Shown here piece after piece: positions 36,441 through 51,060 of a stretch of 64,000 bases of DNA. The stretch spans positions 10,212,776-10,276,775 of the forward strand of contig NC_059276.1 of assembly GCF_017591435.1 (NCBI RefSeq), given 5' to 3'. The translations under genes were made by a program, and so were the position numbers. Below the pieces are notes generated by a model. The model had not been told where the DNA came from, ran no database searches, and saw nothing but the letters and a program-made list of their open reading frames with translations. The stretch is from Portunus trituberculatus. Lineage: Eukaryota > Arthropoda > Malacostraca > Decapoda > Portunidae. The number at the start of each line of letters is the position of its first letter. The stretch's first letter is position 1.

Positions 36441-39080
36441 TAAGGGTAGTGTGAGGTTGGTGGCAGTCTAACCCCCACCCACCTGCCTCCCTACCCCCAC
36501 CCTCCACCACTCCCTGTCAGCAGAGGGTAGGGAATGCACCAGCAACACCCTGCCCTTGTACCCTCACCCACATCTGTCTTTCTTATCATCTCAGCTTATC
36601 ACCAAAGACTAGGGGAGGACTTCATCATGTCTTCTTTATTTACTTTCTTTTCTTTCACATTTTCCTGTATTTCTGAGTTCCTTCAAAGCTCTAGGCATGG
36701 TCAGTGTTGTGTTAGTTAATTACTCTGGTTAATTACTCTGTGTTTACAATTGGCAACACAGTCCTTGTCCAAAAGAGTCCCGAAGGTGACCAGTCCTTCC
36801 CCTAGGGCCAGAATGGAACTGCACTGGGTCAGGCTGTCTCCAAGAAGCCGCAGAATTGACTCTATTTTTATATGGAGGTGTAATAATGGTGAAATTCAAG
36901 TGTGTGTTAGGTGGATGTGTGTGTTTTTTTCCCACTCCACTGCCTGGTTTTGTTTTAATTTGTTTTAATGCAGCGTGTGGTGACGTGCTCCTCCTGGTAC
37001 GGTTCCCATTCTGTCAGTTTTTGTCGAGTGTAGTTAAATGAATGAAATGTGTAAAGGGAGAGTAGATTTGATACTTGCTTCTTCTCCTTGGAACAAAATA
37101 GAGATGATTGTGAAGTGTACATACATTGATTCACATGATGATGATGATGTTGGCCCTTTGTTTTTTTTTTTATTCTTTTTTTAAGTTATGATTTCCTCCC
37201 CCACTCTGTAGCCCCTTCCACCCAGAGTTATGAAAGTGTTATGGCTAGGAGAGTCTGTATGGAGTAAATATTCATGTTCAGAGTAATATATTCAGTCAGG
37301 GTCAGGTTCCAGGAAAGAGGCAATAAGGTAGAAGAGTTTTGTGTGAACTCTACTGCAAACTTGTGCAATTACATCTATTTTCTCCTTTATTGGCCTATTT
37401 TTAGTGTTAATTATTTATTGAAGACCTCATCTCACCTTTCGTTTCTCTCTCTTAAGCCTTCCTTCCTTCCTTCCTGTCCTGACTAATTTTAGTTTATACG
37501 AGGTTAATGTAGCAAGCTTGGTCTGTGTCAACCAAACATTGTGTTAAGGAGAGCTGCTCTCTGTTCGTACCTCAGCAAGGATGTGTGCACTGGGTCATTA
37601 GCTTGTGTGTGAAAGTGGAGAGAAGTCTTGAGGTGAGCCTGAACTGTGCATCTCATGTGAGTAGACTTGTTCTTGTTGACTCTGTATATGATATTCTCTT
37701 GGTCCTCCTGTGTGTGTGTGCATGCGTGAGTGCATGCATGCGTGCGTGCAAAAGAATGGCAAACTGTGGAGCACCAGACCTACCAAACACAGATGCAGCC
37801 TGTCGGTAAACGCAGACCAAGTGTGGCGTCAGGCTTGTTAATGTTGCTTTTGTTGTTGTAGTTGGTGGGTGATGGTAGTGCATTGTTATTACCACCAGTT
37901 CTCCAACAGCTTAGATAGACCAAGGCTGGAGTGTGTTGCAGAGCTCAGTTGACACAAAGGGAAAGATAGAGTGTGTGGGATGTAGTCATGTTTTGTTTTT
38001 CATGAAGCCAGACTCATCTTGTTTGGAAGGAACTGAATTGTTGGTTCCTCAGCAGACTGACTGGTAGGAATGTGCAGTGGGAATCATCTCAGTTCACAGG
38101 AAGTCAGATGGGGATCCTTGATGGTTCAAATTTTTACTTGCATTTATTTATTTTGCTATGAATATATCAGTATTACTCGTTCGTACATATTTTTGTGGTC
38201 TTTCAGTAATGTTATGTATTAAAAAGAAAAAAAAAGACACGTTTCTTTTTGTATGGTATGGTATTTCTTCACTGGGCAGGCAAGGAAAATAAAGAAAAGC
38301 TTGACAGAAGGAGACTCATCGAAAGACAAAGTGAACCTTGCATATCATTCATCAGAGAACATTGAAACTAGCAGTCGTCATCACAAATTAACTGAAGAAC
38401 CAACTCCATTTAATACACTAGGAGTAAGATACAATTTGACTGAGTGTAGTGATGGAAGATGAGTTACCAATATTATGTTTGGGGAGCAAAGTTCTATGCA
38501 ACACTAAATCTTTGTACCTTTGATTGGAAATGTTATCAAGTGGAGTGAGATTGATTAAGATATGTTACTTTTGATTGTCAGTCGTGTGAGTGGCTGGACT
38601 GATTAGTGTGTCATAACATTTAAGAGCTTGTTTCTTCTGTAATGGAGTTTTTGTATCATGTGTAGACGTGATTAAGAAGTGTTACTGTTTGATCTCTCAA
38701 GCAACAAAGTGTACACATGACATCACTTAAACTTTGGATGTGAGTAGGATGAGTGTTGGAAGAAAGCTTTATGATTTAACTGGTATTTTGTTCTCATTAT
38801 ATCGTGATTTTTGTTTCGATGTCACCTCTTCATTTCTATCTACTTTCCAATACTTTGTACACGCCTCTCTTCATTTCCCTTCTTCACACACTTCAAGTTT
38901 TCTCATAAATTGTGACCAAATGATGTATTCCCTAAGTTGATTTCCTGTAAGACTAGAAGTTACCAAGGTTGCAGTTTATGGTATGTTTCACTGTATATAC
39001 AGTAATGATTTCTGAGTGTGGACAACCGTGTGAGCCGACAATCGCATGCTATGAGGGAACTTGTAGCTGGTAGTCTTGCT

Positions 39081-39082
<2 letters not shown>

Positions 39083-39120
<38 letters not shown>
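39083..39120 (+). repeat. (GA)n microsatellite
   Basis: GA run in the NRF1 3' flank. Confidence 0.95.
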
Positions 39121-39124
<4 letters not shown>

Positions 39125-40846
39125 ATCCCATTCGAAGTAGAGTGGGAAAGTGATGGAAGTGTTCTGTGATTGAGAAAATAGGAAACTACCAGCTGCTATC
39201 ATTAATATTGTCTGCCTCTGCTCTTTGCTCTCCATCTTCCTGCAATATCAGTGAATTTTGTACATTTTTCTCTCATTTAACCATGAAACATCACAGAATC
39301 AACCAATTTTTTCACTTTTGAGGAATTTTTCCTAGAGGCGCTTCAGAATCTCAATGTTTTTAAGTCGTCACATTCTTCCTTGTCATGGAAAGAACAGAGA
39401 TGATCCGTGGGCTTGAAGAGTGCAAGCCACTGTCCAGTCACTAAGTCTAGAACAAGCAATTATGGCTGTGATAATCTAACATAGTATTGTGCCAGTATAA
39501 AGCTGCTGGCCGGGCCTTTCTGGAGGCAGGCTGGAGAGATGCAGGTCCTAAGAGATACAGACGTCACCACAGATCATTGGAAGCACCACCTATGCATCCC
39601 TTCATCCACCTCTCCATAGAAATATTGCTCTCTTCTAGCAAAGATATAAGAAAATAACTAACTTGTGAAAGGAAAATAATTGTTACCAAACCAGTTAGAT
39701 GCTCCCCATTTCTCCCTCTCTTTCTCCTGACAAATGATGGGATCTCTGAGGACCCTGTGTGTTTACTGAGACATTGAGGTAATTCAGAGTGTCTTCTTGT
39801 CCTCCTGTGTTTGGTGTTACTGCTGGAGTGTTCAGGGTTCGTTGTTGCCAAAGCTGTTAGGAAGCTCTCCCATAATGAAAGTGTGTATGTGTGTGTGTGT
39901 GTGTCTGTGTGTGTGTATGAGCGTAGGCATTTAGTTCTTGTTGGAGATACATATTTGTTGTCAGTAGTAGTAGGTAATTTTTTAGTGGGAGAGATGTAGA
40001 TTTGGAAGTGTGTGGCCACCAATTATGTACGAGGTTTATCAGTTTTGGATGTTTGCATTGCTTAGAAGTGTTGTTGCTTTGTATGGACAACACTGATCAT
40101 GTTTTGCAAAACTGTTTATTCATTTATTTATTTGTCTATCCCTGAAGCAACTTGTAAGAGGAATAATGGAAAGAAGAAATGTAGAAGTTACGAGCAAATT
40201 TTAATGTCAAAACTAAATGCGTAATAGGATTTCTGTATCCCATTAACTGCAGAGACTGATTTTATTTAATTTAGGAAGTAACTCAGAAATGTCAATATAT
40301 GGAAGCTCATACTGAAAATTATAGATGAAAAAGAAAGATGAAATATAGATCAACTACTTTCTTTGTCCTCTCCAGGGTGAAGTGGAGAGAGAGAAAGAGA
40401 GAGAGTGGGGGAGGTGAGGAGAGAAGAATTGAAGAGTTGATGCTTCTAACAGTAATAACCCTAAGCTAGTCGAGTGTTGGTATTGCACGGGACAGGTGAC
40501 GAAGAGAGAAAGTGAGAGAGAGACAGAGAGAGAGAGAGCCTTCCAGTTTAAGTAGGATGAGTAGAAAGAGCAGATATAACCCAGCATTCAGTCTTTCAAG
40601 TCTTTCACCATTAGAGTTGCAAATTGTGGGCTGAAGGCATCTTGTCACAGTGCATTGTGGATTGTGGCCTGAGGGTTTTGTCTGCTTGGTTCAGTTAATG
40701 GTGGAAATGTGAGGCTAAGAACATACATGGTGCCATCTGGGAATGTATGTGTGTGTTGAGCTCTGAGTTACAAGATATAGATCTGTAGTAACAAGTGGAG
40801 GAAGATTAAATGAAGTAGAATAAGATGTATGGAAGATTAGCAAGAC

Positions 40847-40850
<4 letters not shown>

Positions 40851-40914
<64 letters not shown>
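40851..40914 (+). repeat. (GA)n microsatellite
   Basis: Pure GA run. Shorter GA-rich tracts lie near 40388 and 40505. Confidence 0.97.
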
Positions 40915-40922
<8 letters not shown>

Positions 40923-41262
40923 AATAAGAACATGACAAGGATTTTAACATAGTAATGAATAGAGCAGAGACATGATAAAAAGCAATAAAAAAATGGAGTA
41001 ATAATAAAAGCAATGAGGAATGAGGAAATGATCTTATTTGCACTCAGTAAAGAGAGGGAGGTGTGGCAGAGAGAGCGATGGAGTGGGGTGTGATTACAGG
41101 GAGTTACTTTTATTTATATCCTCCTGTGGTAATAAATGAGAACTACGGCAAGTGGAGGAGGTCTCAGTCTTGGCACAAGGTGTCAGATGTAGATATAAAG
41201 TAGTGAAACATAATGGTACAAAGCAAGACATGTGGGAATCATAACCCTCTTGTCATCTTGTT

Positions 41263-41345
41263 ATTATTATCATTATTATTATTATTATTATCATTATTAT
41301 TATTATTATTATCATTATTATTATTATCATCATTATCACTATCAC
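41263..41345 (+). repeat. (ATT)n/(ATC)n microsatellite
   Basis: Imperfect trinucleotide array. Confidence 0.95.
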
Positions 41346-42535
41346 TATCAATTATCTCTGAATCATTGCTATCACAACTTTACTCTTTTTAATTTAGCGT
41401 ATCAATGATATTTTTATACACCGCTAGAAGTAGACCATTCATCCATCATGTCATTGCTCATCCATGCTGCGTCTTGGTCCACCGCACTGCACCGCATCAC
41501 ACCCTTCACTGCCTCACTGTATCACTGGCGCCACGAGCGTGTCTGTCTCTTGCCAACAAATGACAACTGCTGCGGTCTTCACAAAATTCCCGTACTTGTG
41601 TGTACCTGCACAGCATTTTCCATATGGCACCCTTCACTGAAATTTTAAAAAACAAGCCCATTTCTCACTTAATTTGTGCTCTCTTAAGATAGCCATGATC
41701 TATGTAATGCTGTTTCCCACAATTTTACCTATGCAAGACAGCTTTGATCTTATATATTGCGGTCTGACATTAATAATAGCACTAAATTCTGTACTACTGC
41801 ATTCAAAGTAAAGTTACTCGTTTTGAAGTGCAGGCAAACTCTGAGACAGGTTTTTGTACCGCGTTTCAGAAAGTTGCACTGTATTCAAGGCAACATGTAT
41901 TAGGAGGCCAAACAGCATGGTTAGCATCCCTCGAGTAGAGTGAAACGAACCACCACCTTTCACGCCGTGCCAGCAAGTCTGTGTTATTGGGTCCCAGTAT
42001 TTATTTCTCCCTGCCAACGCTGCACATAATGCTTCAGATGCCTTCACATGAGAACCATCATTTCAAACACTCATTAAATCATTGTCAAACATTTCAAAAG
42101 CATTTACTTTCATTTCTTTCCTTTCCTGAGCCCTTGTTACATGTGAGTTTTGTTTTATTAATTTTATCTTTCAGAGAAATATGTACAAACCAATGTTACT
42201 AGGGGTTGCATCCCGCCATGTTAAATATTAAGGTGTCATAAGCTGCTATACACATAGTAGTTCTCCGATCGGTAATGTTTCTCACTATATCAAAATTTTC
42301 AGAGTATAAATTCCGTGCTGTGTGAGATCGGAGGTAGAGTGTTATGTGTTAACAGTGTGTCGTCAGATGGTAGTTTAGTTCAGTAATGTAAAATGATGAA
42401 AAAAATGTGAAAACTTATTTATAAACACTGTCTCTGCATAAAGGACTTCTACAAGTGGTATTTCTTTATTGTTTCTTGATTGTTTTTGCCTGATGCAGTG
42501 TTGACAGTTGTTCCTCATGGTAACTGGTCCCCCAG

Positions 42536-42613
42536 GCTCCTCTCAGCAGCCCAAACTGTGGCAGAAATGTGCATCCAACACTTGAAAACCAGACCACATC
42601 TTAGATACCCCCG
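42536..42613 (+). other. Possible non-coding exon
   Basis: A short segment bounded by TGGTCCCCCAG and CCCCGGTAAGTG, both good splice-site matches. It has no supported coding content. It could be a spliced UTR or lncRNA exon, or chance. Confidence 0.25.
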
Positions 42614-43884
42614 GTAAGTGGTTTTTGTGTGTAAACATTTTATTTCTCAGTGTTACCAGTGGTGTGAACCTGAATTTTGATTCTAATGAATTGTCTCATG
42701 TATTTGTCAATGTATCAAATCTAAAAGTTTTGATATATGAATGTAAAAGTTTTTTATTTACTTTTTTTTATTCTATTGAAACAAGATGCTAAGAAGGTAA
42801 TTGTATTATTTCTTCTGTATCCTAGGAATTAAGAAAATATAGAAATGTCTTTATTTTAATAAATTTATTGCTATTTAGATAAAATTGTGATCCAAGAGAT
42901 GAAGTCTTGCAAAGATTCACTCTGGGATTCACTTTTATGTATCTTGATTGACTGATGAGTAATGATTAGTGTTTAGGAGTCAAGATTTGTGTGTTTCCTT
43001 GGTGATGTTTAGCACACTACTAGACTCTATGGATAGCACACACCCTGGTTGATTTTTTGTATTGTATACAAATGTGACCTTCCTTCAATATACACACTAT
43101 TCAAATGACTTCTTCCTTCCCTCCCTCCCTTCACCTCTTCCTTCCCCTCCACCCACTGCCAGGGAGAGAGGCAACAAGTGAGCTTTCATACTGTGTGTAG
43201 TGTGAGTCATGAACACCGACTCAAGCTTCAGACTGACCTGACTGAAGAACGCTTGACTCGCCACTGCCCTCAAAGTTGTGTTGGTTTTGGGACTTGCCAC
43301 TGACCTCTGACTTCCTTGGGATGGCCTGGGGGACTCACACTAGCGTGGGATTCAGAAAATGGCTTTAATTGTCGCAGGTGTTTTAATATAACATTCCTTG
43401 ATATTTTTTTCCCTCTATCTTTTCCTTTTATTGTCACATCATCTTGTCTGTCACTTAAGGTCAGTGCAGTGAGTTGCTAGTTCAACACTCAGTTTTGTAT
43501 AGATTTGTTTATATTTTAACCTGAAAATGTGAAGCTAAAACTTGTGCATTTCATAATTCCTTTAATGATTTGTGGACTGCTATGTGGCTGGAGAGCAGAC
43601 ATGTGTCCCTGAGCTGACAACTCACTGTTTCCCCTTGGTTTGCTGCACCACGGCAGGTGTGGAAGTGTTAGCGTTAGTGGTTGTTATCCTGCAGCGATTA
43701 GGTTCCTCGCGTGTGTTGCCCCTGGGTTTGTGTTGGTAGTCGCACCGCCGCCGCTGCCGCCGGTGCAGTAGGATAGAGGGTAGCAGGCAGGAGAGTCTAG
43801 GGTAGTTACAAATTCATCTCGGTGCCAAAAGAATCCCTTTATTTAGGTTTGTGTCCTTTGTACAACCTTTTCTTTTATTATCAT

Positions 43885-43971
<87 letters not shown>

Positions 43972-43974
43972 TTC

Positions 43975-44008
<34 letters not shown>

Positions 44009-44145
44009 TTTACTACTACTATTGCTACTACTACTACTTCTACTTCTACTTCTACCACTACCACCACCACCTTTACTACTACTACTTCTACTTCTACTTC
44101 TACCTCTACCACCACCACCATCTTTACTACTACTATTACTACTAC
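43885..44145 (+). repeat. (CTA)n trinucleotide array with CTT/CCA variants
   Basis: About 260 bp. It produces long false reading frames of poly-Tyr, poly-Leu, poly-Ser or poly-Val. Confidence 0.97.
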
Positions 44146-46550
44146 TATACATGTTTTCTTTGTATTTACAGCATGCCAGGAAATTTTTCTCCGACTAATT
44201 CGGTGTACAATGTTGTTGATACTTTTATGGCAAGCACAAATAGTGTATGTAGGCTTACGTCAGATTATTTGTTATTACTATCTACATAAGGACTACAGTA
44301 GGTGGGTGTTCAGTGGCCAATACTGATGCTCCTTGCCATTTTTACAATTCTAATAAAAAAAAATGCTATCTAGAATTTTTCAACTGCTTGAGATGTGAGG
44401 AACTTTGAGGTTGTGAGCTTAAAAAGATTTACCTTGTATTTTTGACATCTTCAAGTGGATAATGTTGCTCCCATTAACTTGTATAACTAGTGGTGTGGGG
44501 CATTTTGAGCTATTTGATAGTTGAATGCTTCCCCAACTTTTAATATTGCTTCCGATGGTTGACCAGTGAAATATAATCCTACAAATGCTACCAACTGATA
44601 AGTACATGCAGAGGTGTTTGAGGCAGTCACAAGCACCGTCAGTTGCCAAAATGCATTGATATTTATATGCTTGTCTGGTGAAACATTCAAGGTTGTTGCT
44701 GTGGGAAAAATGGCACATATCCTTGGTAGTCTTGGCTTCATGTAGTAACAATTAACAAATAACCACAAAGTATGATCAGTAATTTAAAGCCACTGCAAGG
44801 CACTAGCTTGTGATGAGCCAGTAAGAAGCAGGAGCATCAGTTTTGAGCCACCAGGTAAGGAGAAGGCTGGTGTGGTGAGGGGTTTGGTGCAGCGCCACCT
44901 AACTATGCACACCCAGAGACAGAGACAGAGAGACAGTCTCCTGCCTAGCTCAAGACACTGTGTGGTTTCCTCTGTGTGAGTCTAAATGTTGCAGGTGTTA
45001 TACTTTAGCAATGAGAAAAGAAAAAAGGAGTTGATAAAAGTGTATTCTTGCATCATTTATGTTGAATATTGTTCTTAGTGTCACTGTGAAAAACTGGAAA
45101 TACTACATGTTAGAAATGTCTTGAATATTCTGACTGTACTTAAAAAGAATATTTTTTAGCCACAATTGTGTTCCATAATTAAAAAAAAAAAAGGAACAAA
45201 AAAATACGAGAGAGCCATAGGCTGAGCTCATTAGAATAAACTGCAATGTATGGTGTCCTCTTTGTATATTTTGTGTAATTTATTGTCAAATGTACATAAA
45301 AAGATGATAGATGTACCAGCTTTTTATTCAAGTAACATGAACTTATTGTCTTTACTTTAAGATGGCTTAGTATTGGCTGGGATGAGATGGAGAGCAGTGT
45401 GGAGGAAACAGCTGAATGTAGTAATCTGCTTTACAAGACTACAAACTTTCCTCCTGCCGTGAATACCTAAACACCTCACCAGTAAATTCAGATGAAGTAA
45501 GCTTGCTAACTAGTACTAATGTACCTCACCAAACAGATGTGTTGGCTAGCTGCTGGGGGCACTTCTCTCTTCAAACAACAGATTAAGATTTTTGTACAAG
45601 ATTCCATAAACTTTGTCCCATCCATAAGCATGTCAAGAAGTTAATGTGGGTAAGTGTTTTGTCTTTTGCATGTGGGTTAGATAGGGAGTGGTCATTTTGT
45701 CTGTCCCCAAGCAGTATACAAGTTATCTCTGCATTACTCAACTTTCCCTAGCCCTGAACATGAGAAGTGGAGGTACTGTAAGGTCATTATTTGTTGATTC
45801 AGTTTTTGCAATTCAATTATCCTCACTAACTAGTCATTTTTCCCCAGACTATATCAGGAATGTTTTAATATGTTTAATTATATAACAGTTTTCTGTGTTA
45901 CTGTGTCGGTCTAGGTAGTGTGTCTTTCTCCTCTCTTGCCAACTATAGCTACACCTCTTCTTCCCTTATATTGTTATCTTGCATTCTGTCATCTTCCTTC
46001 TAATGTGTTCATACAAACTACACTCTATCAAGAAATGTGCTACTGTCTCCCTTTGCCCTGTATCACATTATTGCACATTCTCTTTCTCTCTCATGAAGTT
46101 TTCCCTCCTTTTAAATGTTTTAAGGTAAAGAAAATATATAGGTGAACTGGAATGCAGCTTTCCACACTGGAAACCAGTGCCTTTCATCAGCCAATCAGCT
46201 GGTGAGGGTGGCATGTCTGTCATGACATCATGCCAGCAGTCATGTGACAAGTGCTCAGCTGGCAGGCACCAGGTGGCACTCAGGCAGCTGTCATGGAGCG
46301 GCCAAGCGGTGGAAAAAATGTTTACGTTTTGTTCTTCATTGAACAAGCAGAGTGATGTGGGCATGCTGTGGTGCCTTGGTGGGCATGGGCGTAGGATGCC
46401 TGGCGCACGCAGTAATGGGTGTGGGCAGCGTTGCAGTGACCAAGATGGAAAGGTGAGTAGAGCGAGTGTGGTTGTGGAGGTTGTGGCCAGTGAGAGAGAT
46501 GAACGTTCAGGTTCATGTTGTGCCTAGTGTGAAAACTGTGTGTCTGGCTC

Positions 46551-46787
46551 TTAAAACTCCCTCTTAAAGGAAGTCAAGTCAGAAAGATGGAAATACAGAA
46601 GCAGGGAGTTCCAGAGTTTACCAGAGAAAGCTATGAATGATTGAGAGTACTGGCTAAATCTTGCATTAGAGAGTTGTACAGAATAGGGGTAAGAGGACAA
46701 AGAAAGCCTTGTGCAGCGAGGGTAGGGGAGGAGAGGACGCATCCAGTTAGCATGAAAATAGTGATAAAAGATAGAAAGATGCAACAT
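46551..46787 (-). mobile_element. LINE ORF2 C-terminal fragment
   Basis: The minus strand encodes SQSFIAFSGKLWNSLLLYF then HLSDLTSFKREF. It resembles the end of Jockey/RTE-like reverse transcriptases (SxxWNSLP...FK motif). No tail like that of the other two LINE fragments is seen. Confidence 0.5.
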
Positions 46788-48133
46788 TTGGGTGTTGAGA
46801 GAGGCTGAAGACAGTCAATCAGAGGAGGAGTTAATAAGAGTATGTGTGTGTGTTTGCCTTATGAGTGAGTCGGAATGAGCCGAGTAGGAGACAGTGAATG
46901 GAAGGAAAAGGAGTGATAGAAGCAGCAAAGCAGAGAAAATTTAATAACAGTGTAGCACAAAGAGTGAAATCAGTGAAGGGAGAAGCTGAAAGAATAGGTA
47001 GAACTGGAGATAGGGTTTGTGGGAGGTAGAGAAGACTTTAGCATGAAGGAGATAAGCTGATAGGTAACATTTTCAGAAAACAATACTTTCAAGATGGAGA
47101 GAGTTGTTATGGATAGGTGATAATCAAGTAACTGATTGATTAATCAAAATATATTTCCTCTCCCATTTCAGCAATTCAAATTCAGGAAAAGAAGTTTTTA
47201 GTATATTACGCTTATATTGTTGAAAGCAATCTAGCATTACAATACAGAAGCAGAAAACATTTATTTTTCCTTGCAATCTTCAGTTGATCCCTTCAGTTGC
47301 TGTTCTTGCTGTGGCCAGGCATGTATAAATTTTTCCTATACTGGTGGCCCAGAAGCCCTTGCTGCTGCTCTATTGTTGTGCTTCTTGGTTTAATGTACCT
47401 CTTGTAGTTTCTTCTTTTTATCAATGTTTAGATTTTTAGTGGTGTGATTTAACACCTGAACAGTGATGGGGATTAACCTGCATTCTCTTGTCTTTTCCTC
47501 AACAGACTTGACGGGACAACAAACTGTATTGGAGTCACTAGTCTGTTTCCTTGCACTAGTTACACCATCATCCTGCTTGCCTGCTCAGGATGGCACACTA
47601 GTTACACCATCATCCTGCTTGCCTGCTCAACGGCTTCCCTAGTTTCTGTGCACCAATCCTGCCTTGGCTTGACTCGGCTCACACTGGAGGGCAACAGTGG
47701 CTCTGAAGTCATCAGCCTCTGGAGTTTCCCAAACACTGGTCACCAGCATCCTGTGGCTCCAGGATTCCCTCCATATTGCAACAGTGAAAGAAGTCTAAAA
47801 AATTGTAAAAACATGTATAAAAAAAAGCTTATCTGTAAAATATGTATAAGAAAAGTTTAACTAGAAAATGGTACAAAGTCCAAAATACTCGAAAGAGTCT
47901 CCGGAGAGTTTGTAATGGTGTTGCAACGATTTAAATGAAAGATAATCCCTTCCACAAAAAATCTTTTATTAAATTTATCAAATTTCCTATTACAAAATCT
48001 CCGGAGAGTCTTCCGAGTATTTTTGACTTTTTAGTACACTTTTTGTATATTCTGATACACTTTATACCATGTATTTATTTATATTTATATAAAGTAGTTT
48101 TTTTTAGTACTTTTTTGTATATTTTAATACTTA

Positions 48134-48137
<4 letters not shown>

Positions 48138-48206
<69 letters not shown>

Positions 48207-48211
48207 TACTA

Positions 48212-48292
<81 letters not shown>
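48138..48292 (+). repeat. Paired (TA)n arrays
   Basis: Two TA runs split by TTTTTACTATTTCTAA, a phrase resembling the left flank ACTTATTTCTAA, so the unit itself is duplicated. Confidence 0.95.
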
Positions 48293-48295
<3 letters not shown>

Positions 48296-50754
48296 ATATT
48301 ACTATTTCGTAACATTTGGTAAACTAGTCTTAAGAGAGAGAGAAGTGATTTCCTCTTATTTTAATTGCCGTCTCCTAGCTGTGAGTGTTGCTTTGTTGAG
48401 CAGGGATGGTGGGAGAGGGAGAGATTCCTTTGAGGTGTGGTGACTAATGACTGGTGAGCTCCTGCCTGGACTCTCATGATGAACGGGATGGCACCGCTGG
48501 AAGGTGTCGTGATGCATGCCTTGATCTGTGATGGTTTTTATATCTGGAAGTAAATAAAGAAACTTATGAAGTGGTTTTATAGTGAAAGTTCAGGAAAAAA
48601 CTTGGAAGTGGATAAAGCTCAAGGATTGGAGAGAAGAATATTTGTGGCTTTATAAAACAGGACAGCTTGGGGATGGCATTAATGTCTACATGATATACAT
48701 TGACGTTTCTTAATGTTTTGTATGCATATAACCTGAATGTGGTGTTACAATGGCTACATAGAATATTGGGATGTAAAGATAAGAGCTACATCCACAGAGT
48801 AAAGGTTCAGTGGTGAAGTTACCACTCTGGGAGGTGTCAAAGGTGGCAAATTGTCCTTCATTAGCAACTGACTCATGTGGCCCTAAGATGACTGTCAGGT
48901 ACATCACAGAAGATATCTCTCCCATGGTCCTCTGCCCACTTCTATTCTGCTACCATCTCATTCCATGAGTCATACAGTACTGCCAGCAAAGAGAAGAGAG
49001 GTGTGCTGTGATGGCCTTTGTTTGAGAGGGCTTAGTAATTGTGGGACTAGAAGGTAGCTAGGAAGATCAGACAGCCACGACACAGGCAGCAAAGGATGCA
49101 CTAGTACTGGGGACAACTTTCGCCTCCAAGGCGAAGGAAGGCTCTGGGTTAACAAGGAAGACGGCAGATACAATCAAGAACACCAAGTTCACAAGGTGGA
49201 TATATTGAACAAACTGAAGTGCTGCATCCTCTTCTAGTCAGAAGCAGCTGGTGAGCTGCAGGGTGACCGGGGCAGACAGGAATTGACATGTGGCCAGCAG
49301 TGGTGTGATGGCTACTTCTGATCTTCCCATCTTCCCTCCAGCCTAACTATTACTGAACTTATCTTGAACACACTATCACAACACTTTTTCTTCATTGTTA
49401 TGCTTGCCAGGACATATAATGTAGCAATCTATTAAGAGTTGCACAGAAGAACAGAATGAAAGGTTATGTGGCAGTTTGTATAACGAAGGAAAGATGTGAT
49501 AAGTATCAGGTGTAGGGACACTGACAGGCTGCCGCTACCATGTGTACCTTATTTGCACTGTCCGTTACCTTCCACGTGAGAGTTGACGGTGAACAGTCCA
49601 AGCTTTTATCTTCCTCCTCTGGGCCACCAACTGAGCGTCACAATGAAGGCGAGTGGAGACAACTGGTACAACAGCCTCCGCTACCTGACGTCCCTTCCTT
49701 GCCCTGAAAGCAGACATACAGACAGACCCACTGATAAGTAGGAACATATAGGAGATAAGCACACTCAAACACACACCAGTCTATGCTTTAAGTGACACAA
49801 TTAGGTAGAAGAGTCTACAAACACACGCAGCTTTCCTCAAAGTCTAGCAGTGAGGAATAAACAAACTGTGTCAAGAACCACTCCTGTCACCACACCCGCC
49901 GGACATCCCACGTCCACGCCAAGGCACCAAAACCCAGCCAGTCACATACTTCACGCTGGGTACATGAACCTGAACATTCACCTCCCTACCGGTCGCCGCC
50001 GCCACCACGCTAACTCCACCACTGGGCGCCTCCATGACACGGAACTTTATTTGAATATTTATTTATTTATTTTTACTTCTTTCCTGTCAAATAAATGCGA
50101 GTTGAAGGAATGATTATTTTGTTATTAGTACAGTAAAGCTTAGGTTGTTCTCAGCTTGCTACTCTTTGCGGCCTCACAGCAACCTTCTCTACCCAGTTAA
50201 AGATATTCCTGATGCACTAAGATCAATTTTTCCTTTAAATACAAATAACCGACATAACATAACACTCCCATACCAACACAACAGTTCACGCCAATGTAGC
50301 CTACAATGAGAAAAATCACCTAATATCATTCACCTTAATGTATAATGCGAATCACATTAAATATTTGTCATTATTTTCATCTTAATGGTATCCTGCTTAC
50401 GTACTGTGAATTCATCCTACCCACACACAAACCTACCAATTCAAATATCACTCAAATTATCGCTCACCGACACTCAGTCGTGCTTTCAAAATACTTAAAC
50501 AAGTGTTCAGTTTAATGTCCACATCAGTTTGGAACACTGTCGAACCTGTTACATCGGCGAAGAATTTGGAATTATTGAAACTAGCTATGTCTCGTCACCC
50601 TGGAAACTGCCACCATGCAACACCTCAAAATACCAACAAAAACACTTACAACTCACTAGAAACACACTGTATACACCAATACCAACACACCCCATATGCA
50701 CCCGACACATGCAAACCACTTAAAACACTCAAAACTAACACACAACACCATGCT

Positions 50755-51060
50755 TCTTCAGGGAGGGGACGCCTCACAATCTTCTCGGGATTCGGGGCGT
50801 GTGTGTCGGGGGAGAAGGACTTTACCTGGGTGGCGCGGCGCGGCTGGGGTGGAGAGGCGGGCAGATCGCTTTCTCAGGCCTGGCTGTCTGCTGCTATAGC
50901 ACCCACTCACTCAGCTCAGTCACACAGTGGGAAGAAGGAAACACTTCTTCCTTATTTCTCTATATTACAGCAACTATACACGAGTCACCGGGAACAGGTG
51001 GCGGCGGCACAGACGGGGCAGGGGGCGGCAACACAGTACGGGTAACACTTTGTTAGTTCG
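50755..51060. promoter_or_regulatory. CpG-rich patch, possible promoter
   Basis: Rich in CG dinucleotides (GGCGCGGCGCGGC, GGTGGCGGCGGCACAGACGG) within AT-rich surroundings. No gene can be attached to it. Confidence 0.25.

Noticed and set aside
43814..44289. Long reading frames of poly-Tyr, poly-Ser, poly-Val and poly-Leu
   Set aside because: They come from the (CTA)n trinucleotide array, open in many frames on both strands.
46177..46527. 116-codon plus-strand frame
   Set aside because: No family resemblance. It overlaps repeat-like DNA next to a LINE fragment.
50503..51045. 180-codon plus-strand frame with Thr/His-rich start
   Set aside because: No recognised domain, mixed composition across a CpG patch, no splice or homology support.
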